Positions 57,401 through 64,000 of a DNA stretch of 64,000 bases are shown here, piece by piece (position 1 is the stretch's first letter; each line of letters begins with the position of its first letter). The stretch comes from Heterobasidion occidentale (lineage: Eukaryota; Basidiomycota; Agaricomycetes; Russulales; Bondarzewiaceae). Location of the stretch: the NCBI GenBank assembly GCA_039111635.1, contig JBCAQO010000002.1, forward strand, positions 620,001 to 684,000, given 5' to 3'. The translations under genes and the position numbers were made by a program. Below the pieces are notes generated by a model. That model was not told the origin of the DNA. It did not search any database and worked only from the letters and a program-made list of their open reading frames with translations.

Positions 57401-58862
57401 CCGAGCTTCCCGGAGGGTTGGAAGGTTGAGTCGGAAACGACGATGTTGCAGCGGGGCTTTGAATGGGATCCGATAATCTAGATTCACAGCAACATTTGAG
57501 GTAAATGCGGTGATTTCGGGCCACTGTGCCGTTAGGCTATCGGCCTCATGAACGCACCTTGGGATAAAATCATCACCGTTAGATTCGCCAGCACCGTGAT
57601 GCTGGGGGGTCTCCTCGGCAAGGGGAACAGTATTCCCTGCCTTTGTGGCTGTCGGAGGCTTCTCGCGAGCCTTGCCTTTCCCATTTTGAGAAATAACCTC
57701 AGCTCCATTGCTAGCCTTCGGCGCTGGTACATCTTGGTTGTCTCCATCGCTGGGTTCATTCATTCTTTCATTGTGAGATGAGCTCGCATTTTCCTGAGAA
57801 TGGTCATAGGACTGTATTTCGTGAGCGGCGGGAATGTAACAAAGACAGCAATTCAATCGCACCGATATTTGCCGCTGCCGTGCTAGATTCATCGGGTCCT
57901 TCCTTATTTCACTGTCAGCTATAATCTCTGGGGTAGAAATAAGATGAACAACTTTGGGTCGATGCCGTGAGCTTTCTGATAGTCGCGAATCTGCTTATCG
58001 AAGCTTGTTTTCTTATTCTTGTATCGTTCTCGCCAAGAATGCCAGGGATGGCGAGATGCCCATGGCCACAATTTGTTAGCCTGAATCCATGAGTTTCAAC
58101 GGGAGACAGTGTGGCAAGATTGTAATCGGGACGAACATTTTCCGTCAACACTTGATATGGCTTATTTCCCAAGCGTCCACTCTCTGAAGGGATGTTGAGG
58201 GCGATGAACTTGATGAGCAGTTTGTCATCTACCTCAGAGAAGGCTTTTCTGTAAAGAAAGTCAAGAGATCGCGTCAGTAGTCGTGCAAAATTAAAAACGC
58301 ACCTGGATGCGGTGCTTGGCAACTGAGACTGAGCTCCTTCCTCCACGCCATCAGCCCCTTCCTCCGCGCCATCATCGCCATACCCATGCCCTTCAACCCC
58401 CTTAGCAGGTACAGTCCGCACCCTCTTTTTCTTCTTCGATCCAGAGTCCTCGTCCTCCTCACGTTTACGTTTGCGCTTTCCGTTCTCCGGCTGATCCGCA
58501 ACGAGGTTGCGCTTCCTTTGATACGAGTCTATGTGATAATCAAACCATGCGCGTTCCCTCTTATACCTTTCCCTCCAGGACTTCCATGGGTGATGGGAAG
58601 CCCAAGGCCACTTTTTATCTTCCTGAAATAGACCACAATCAGTCTCTGTCCAGTTCGTACCAATGGAACATACGTTGTCAGTCAGATTTATGAACAGCTC
58701 ATTCCCCATACGACCATTAAATTGATGAGCGTACGCGGCAATATATTTGACCAGTAGCTTGTCATCGTCTTCTGTGTACTCTCGCCGCCTACATGACAAT
58801 CCATAAGTACATCGCCAAAAGATCAATGGTGAAATCTTGTCTGGTACATACGCGGGAGGCAT
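54498..58862 (-). CDS. Rap1-like telomere protein with two Myb domains
   Basis: Probable shelterin-type telomere or chromatin protein. Start 58862: MPPA then an intron (GTATGT ... TGTAG) to RREYTEDDDKLLVKYIAAYA; Rap1-type Myb 1 ends WPWASHHPWKSWRERYKRE. A basic NLS stretch (KRKRKREEDE, GSKKKKRVR) leads to Myb 2 (KAFSEVDDKLLIKFIALNIP ... WPWASRHPWHSWRERY). After a long low-complexity Pro/Ser region comes LGAQVVLQRMAENHGLQEKL plus VRDIWERTNSFEKTDKVCRR, the conserved helix-pair segment of Rap1-like proteins, then an acidic tail containing a GEDG minisatellite; stop 54498. Four homopolymer breaks are each repaired by one base: 57953-57958, 57003-57006, 56764-56769 and 55231-55234. I saw no BRCT domain. 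The gene is unlikely to be truly broken at all four sites. Confidence 0.75.
55181..55252. repeat. 12-bp coding minisatellite in the Rap1-like gene
   Basis: About six copies of CGCCCCCATCCT (plus strand), encoding repeated Gly-Glu-Asp-Gly on the minus strand. One unit has C4 (55231-55234) instead of C5, which throws the frame into Ala-Arg-Met-Gly repeats. Confidence 0.85.
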
Positions 58863-59490
58863 TTGAAGGCGTATTCCACTTCGGGATTTGTCAGCCTTCT
58901 GTCAACTTAGCACAAGCAAAGAGGGACCGTGGGGTTCGCCCCAGTGTGTTTAGTTGAAGTTTGAGGTGGCCTGGCGCTGTGCGCTGTGCAGGACGCGTGG
59001 GCGCGGTTAGTGCGGCGGTGTCGGATGTGACAAGCGACGCGCCGAGTCAGATGACGTGACAATGCGTGACATTATGCAATATGCATGACAGAACCGAAAG
59101 TTTGGCATCATGCTACAGTAATGATCCTCTCGCCGACGACGGGTGCAGATTTGAGCAAGCCTCACGGAGACAACGGAGTATCCGGAAGGAATTGATTCTT
59201 GTTTCGTATCTTGTGGCGGACAACATCGACTCTCAGCTTCAGAAAAGCGGGGATGATCGCCGTACGTGTTGAATTTTGACGTACTACGCGATGATCTATG
59301 TTCCGTCATCTTGAAATCGAGAGGCTTTTGAGCAACGCCGGACATGAGCCAGAAGATCGTCAATCTGGATGCCGGACTCGGTAAAGTACTTAAAGAGCCC
59401 CGTTTCACAACGACCCCAGGACAACAACCTTTGCAGCAATCGCAATTCCCTCGACATTCCTTCAACTAGCCATTCTTTCAGAAAATCATA
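58863..59490. other. Divergent promoter region between Rap1-like and DPBB genes
   Basis: About 630 bp without a gene; the minus-strand frame at 59007-59465 has no motif. TAAAGTACTTAAAGA near 59380 is a weak TATA-like candidate for the plus-strand gene. Confidence 0.4.
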
Positions 59491-60182
59491 ATGCGTGCAT
59501 TCACTTTAATCAGTCTCCCTTTCGTCATGCTCTCCCTCTCGGCATTCGCTCTCACGAAGCAATGCCCACGAGGCGCCTCGTCACCACTCACGCGACATTG
59601 CTCGTCGAGCCCGGAGCGACGTCAGGCTATACAAACGCTTCGACAACGCTAAATTCACGTTTTATGATGTTGGAAAGTAAGGTGCTCATAATCCATATTG
59701 CTTCCCAGTCGCTCATGGACTTTTCAGAGGCGCTTGCGGCCATACTAACCAGGGCTCCGAATATGTGAGTATATCTGCGTCTGAACTTCTCTAATATCAG
59801 TATTCACTATAACTTTCTTGCAGGTCGTCGCTGTGAACTCTGCTGTACGTTATCAGTCGACATCCTCTGCTTAAAGCCTCTGTTCACCGGCAGCGTATAA
59901 TCAGCAATATGGGAAAGATTATCCCGGACCTCATTGCTTCAAAGACATCACCATCAATTACAACGGCAAGTCTGTGCAGGCCTCTGTGGTGGATGAGGTT
60001 CGTCAGAGTTTTGCTGCTGGTCGTTTCGGATTCTAAGCATCTTGCAGTGCCCGGGATGCCCGTGCGGAGGTCTCGATCTATCACGCGGGCTATTTGACTA
60101 CCTGGCCGACGAAAATCAGGGGGTCATCTACGGCTCGTGGTGGTTCAACGATGACGATCGCTCTAACTCGTTCCGCTGTTGA
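59491..60182 (+). CDS. Small secreted double-psi beta-barrel (expansin/barwin-like) protein
   Basis: Secreted RlpA/expansin-like DPBB protein, about 150 residues, probably acting in the cell wall or on plant polymers; such proteins usually lack known catalysis. Start at 59491 with a signal peptide (MRAFTLISLPFVMLSLSAFA). The mature part reads IARRARSDVRLYKRFDNAKF, TFYDVGKGACGHTNQGSEY, VVAVNSA, YPGPHCFKDITINYNGKS and VQASVVDECPGCPCGGLDLS, ending GVIYGSWWFN; stop 60180-60182. Introns have donors GTAAGG (59675), GTGAGT (59765), GTACGT (59842) and GTTCGT (59999). Signal peptide and mature region are in different frames as written; the shift lies in about 59545-59580, probably an indel or a missed tiny exon. 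Convergent with the GH31 gene. Confidence 0.75.
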
Positions 60183-60412
60183 TGTCCGCGACTTCTAGTC
60201 TCATTGTGCGCTGGTTCATATGTGTGCTCGGTATCACTTACCGCTATTCCTATTAAATGGCAATGTCGGGACATGCCCACTGTTGAAAGGGTAATTACGA
60301 TGGTGTCGAGTATTGCTATAGATAATCAGATATACATCAGTGTGTGTATTGACTCCTATACGATCCCGTTCAAATTAGGTCCGGTTGGTATAAGTGTTCG
60401 AAGTTACAGCGA

Positions 60413-63400
60413 TCAAGAGAAGTGAATCTGGAAGTTTTGGAGAGGGACTGCCACCTCTGCTCGGAGCACTTTCGTCTCCGAATCGTACGAAAAGGGCACA
60501 GGCCCACTATGCCCGCGTCCTTCGATCTCGACCTTTTGCGGAGCTTTATCGACGCCAAGGAAGAGCACGCGGGCGACCTTGACATCGGCATGGTATCCGA
60601 ACTGGCCCGCAACTGTCAAGGAGCGATTTTTATACGCCATCGCTACGGTTGTCGTCACCTTTTGGACAATGCTCTCTCCGTCGTCGATGTACAATGACCC
60701 TGTTGCTGTCCATCCAAGCCCGGCGCGACCACGAACTCGAAGTCTGTCTTCCTGAGCTCCGCCGTGGTCATGGTGCCACTCGCCCGCAAGGGCAAGACGG
60801 TCCCACCTTTGATATGCAGAGGAATGGTGGTAAAGTTGACGTTATCGAGGGTCACGCTAGCACCTTGGCCATCGACCGGAGCGAGAGTGGCGAAGTCGTA
60901 GAAGCGATCCTTTGGCAGATAGAACGTCACTGACGTGGAGTTTTCCTCGGTGACGGGTGAGACAAGGATGGAGTCGCCATAGAAGAATTGAAGATCTATC
61001 GGGTACGTCGCTGCATCGTGCGGGTACTTGAACCAAAGCGGGTTGAGAACGGGCGTCCGTCAGTGTGAGCGGTGTGGAATGCCGTGTAGATGTAATCTAT
61101 GAGGCGATACCTATGCATGCAAGGCTCATGTTAGAGGAGCTCATTGAAATGTGAAAAGCCTCACCGAATGTCGAGCACGCTTTTTGCTGCCTGGGTCACA
61201 AGTGGCCAACGGTAGAATTCTTGGCTGATCGACGTATCGGCGTTGTGCTAGAAGCGCGATCAGACGGTGCTGTGCGAACCACTCATTTGACTCACATTCG
61301 CATAAAAGGATAAAATGCCCCCAGCATTGCCCATCGAGCACAGAGCGTCTCCGTCGTATTCGCAGCTAAACAATGATAAGGCTATACTGTCAACGCTCCT
61401 GTTTGAAGACTTGAACACACCATATCCACAGATGTCACTACCGACCATTGGAATCTGGTAGACACTCGCCATGCCTAGCATACCAGCGATCGAGAGGCGG
61501 TAGTGCTGCCATGTGCTCATATTGTCGCCAAGCCACTTGCCGACTTTGCTCCCTGCACCTGCGAAGGTTGAGCGGGTGATAACAAGAGTACGCAGGGTCG
61601 GACGTCGGGAAAGCATTGCATCGTGCGTAGCGGAGGACATCATCGTCCCATACATATTATCTAGAGATCTGAGTGAACACTTGCCCTTGTGAAAAGCATG
61701 AATGATACCGACGTGTGTCGTATTCAATAAGCCCATTAGCATGCACAACATTGCTCTAAAAAACATGGTCAGGATGCATATCGCCACGTGCGATTGCTGC
61801 GTTCTACGCACGTATGCTGTCTTGTCGGATAGTACGCCAGCGGCATTGTCAATACTGTACGGAGGATTCAATACATCCTGACCCTCGTGGCTAGGAGCTG
61901 CTCTCTTGGATTTGGTATTGCCGAAGATTGGCGTATTGGGATCAGGAGGCGCAACTGTGCGAGGCGGTGGGAGGTCTTGCGCGATCGCTTGAGCGAATGG
62001 GTCATCGCATGGATATGTGCAAAACTGAAGAGAAATGCGATGAATATTCGAACACGAATGAATAATCGAGATTCGTACACTGGATGGCTCGTTCATGTCG
62101 ATCCAAGCGCCGTCGATATCTAAACCAGTTTCCGGGTTGTAGAACAGCTGGAATTCATTGTTCCAGTATCTGTTAAAGCAAAGCGATCATAAATACATCG
62201 ACAAATTATGAAGAATGTTCTTACTCTTTGATTTGTGGGTGAAACCAATCTAAGGTGCTGATCAGAAACTCGTAAGTCAAGCAGACTTTGCGAATATCCG
62301 CGTACCAGGAAATACTGTGACACCTATCGAAGGGAAAACAGGAGAGTGAGTATCGACACGATAGCAAACTCGTCAAATACTAGCCTGGCCAAACAAGCCC
62401 CAAGCTGGCACTTCCATTCGGGGCCTTGATCCATACATCCAAATCAGTGCCTCTATCGTATGGGCCATAATTTTCGCCAGGTAGATAACCGACTGCAGGG
62501 TCGGTCATCAAAACTGCAGAGAGGCAAACTAGTGAATTGTGTCCTCTGAATATCAGGTGAACATACGCACCAAACTTCTGATCGTGGGCATGCAGATAGT
62601 CTACGATCTCTCGCATCCTTGATGTGGGGAAATAATCAGGGTCGGTTGTGAAGATTCTGCGCTTGTACATATAATCTACGGGCTGTCAAAACATGTATCG
62701 GTAGAGCCAAGCTTGCTCACTGACCGATATCGGTCCACATTGCTTCAAGAGGGATGGATGCCAAAGAGTAGTTGGTGATGACGTTGGCGACGTCAACAAA
62801 ATCTGAGGCAGCCAGTGTTCATGGACGTCAAGGCTTGACATCGCGGACTGAGATCGTTAATCTTCTTACCGTGATATCCAAAACGACATTGATGCAAGCC
62901 AAACGACCAGTAGGGAACCTCAGCAGGAGTGCCAACCACCTGCGCGTACTGCCTCGCCACTTCCGCGGGATCAGTCGTACTCCCCGCAAGGAAGTAGAAA
63001 TCCAGAACCCCTCCAATCACGTTGTACTCGAGCGTAGTTGCCCCAGTCGCCGTCTCGTTGTTGCGGATCTTCACGTCCATCCCGTTCGAGCTCAAGAGAA
63101 ACACTGCGTGCGTCCCGGTTGGACGATGTTCGAAGTAGACGGGATGATTTCCATACAGGTTCGTGCCCACCGGGATGCCATACGCGTCGCGCGACCACAT
63201 GGTGCGCGTCGTGTTCGCCGTGTCAAGGCGGAATGGATCTGTGTGCTCGCCAAGACCATAGACATTCGCGTTCGCGGGGAGATTCGTCTTCACGCGCAGA
63301 TACTGAGGCTCAAAGATCAGAGAGTGAGACGCGGTGGAAAACAGGATTTCCTGCGTCTCGGCACGGAAGATGCTGAACGAGAACGGAGCGGCGGTGTAGT

Positions 63401-63809
63401 TGAACCTGATCAGCGCGTCGGAGACAGACAGGCCTTGCTGCGCCAACGGGCGCGGCAGAACGGATTCGGGAACCTCATAACGAGCCTCGGACGAATCGGT
63501 GATCTTGAGATGGATTCGCGTCTCTGGAACGGGCAACGCGTTATACCCGTAATTGGACATGACGTGTGATACAGCAGTCTTACCGGCTTCGTATGTCACT
63601 TCCAGTGACAACTTCGCCGTGTCGTTCCCAAATACGTTGCATGCTGCCCCAGCGAGGACAAGGTCAGCCGTGAGCTTCGCCCCGGTCGTCTGAACGTTGG
63701 TCGCGTTGTACCCTGGGCAACTGTCTAGAACGCGAGGATCGACATACTCCGCGCGAGTATTTGCAAGGCTGAATAGCACAGCGGCGATGACCGACCTTCG
63801 TAGATGCAT
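60413..63809 (-). CDS. Secreted GH31 alpha-glucosidase
   Basis: Extracellular family-31 glycosidase hydrolysing terminal alpha-glucosidic bonds of maltose, starch fragments or related glucans. Start at 63809 with a signal peptide (MHLRRSVIAAVLFSLANTRA). N-terminal beta-domain: VYGLGEHTDPFRLDT, MWSRDAYGIPVGTNLYGNHP. Barrel: WSFGLHQCRFGYH, IPLEAMWTDIDYM, DGAWIDMNEPSSF (Asp nucleophile, about 62100), GKWLGDNMSTWQHY (GDN acid/base Asp, about 61535) and VGSDICGY. C-terminal part: GDSILVSPVTE, YLPKDRFYDFATLAPV, HIKGGTVLPLR; stop 60413. At least eight introns. The conserved FMRNHN motif is broken at an exon end, where AA (TT at 61297-61298) should be AAA. Length, about 880 residues, is normal. Confidence 0.9.
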
Positions 63810-64000
63810 TGTCGAAGAGCAGTGAAGCGGGCGCGTCGCAGGACGGTGAGGGCAAGCCGCACGAACTGAAATTGTACCCACTTCTTCTTAAGTAGCAAAA
63901 TCGCGAGCGTCAGGTGTTTTCGCATGTGACCAATGCCATAAGATCCTTAAATTCAATCCTTCATACGTTCTGGACTTCATTTCGCAAGCGCGCAGATTGC
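63810..64000. other. Upstream region of the GH31 gene
   Basis: 190 bp to the window edge with no recognised element. Confidence 0.35.

Overview
The window comes from a nuclear chromosome of a mushroom-forming basidiomycete (Agaricomycete). Genes are dense, on both strands, and cut by many short introns of about 45-70 nt with GTRNGY donors. The families are typical of that group: DUF6593, DUF4470+MYND, DUF6697, F-box/LRR-like, AIM9-like phosphotransferases and Rap1-type Myb. No species is named because no diagnostic locus is present.

Layout. 0-3.6 kb: tandem AIM9-like phosphotransferase genes (minus), the first cut by the window edge. 3.8-10.7 kb: one long minus-strand gene for a Pan1/intersectin-like endocytic protein (EH, coiled coil, WH2, two SH3, RhoGEF DH-PH). 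12-22.7 kb: an accessory region with three paralogous zinc-finger genes. Two of them lie in a recent 3.3-kb segmental duplication, separated by a spacer with gene debris and a perfect 108-bp tandem repeat. 23.3-26.9 kb: a DUF4470-MYND gene. 27.6-32.4 kb: an older tandem duplication of a multi-pass membrane protein gene. 33.3-36.8 kb: a DUF6697 coiled-coil protein and a short unusual P450. 37.6-41.9 kb: WDR24/Rtc1 (SEACAT/GATOR2, TORC1 control). 42.4-44.5 kb: a truncated F-box copy followed by an F-box gene. 44.7-44.9 kb: a previously untracked non-coding gene that I read as the SRP RNA (7SL). 45.2-47.6 kb: eIF2A. 48.4-54.4 kb (plus): a hypothetical gene, a tandem DUF6593 pair and a zinc-less MDR oxidoreductase. 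54.5-58.9 kb: Rap1-like telomere protein with two Myb domains. 59.5-63.8 kb: convergent genes for two secreted proteins, a small double-psi beta-barrel protein and a GH31 alpha-glucosidase.

The genes are mostly unlinked housekeeping and lineage-specific genes; I see no biosynthetic cluster or defence island. The most valuable observations are the SRP RNA, the duplication-rich zinc-finger region, and a systematic technical pattern: at least a dozen conserved reading frames break at homopolymers by one missing base. This looks like consensus error rather than real pseudogenes, and it will mislead any automatic annotation of the window.
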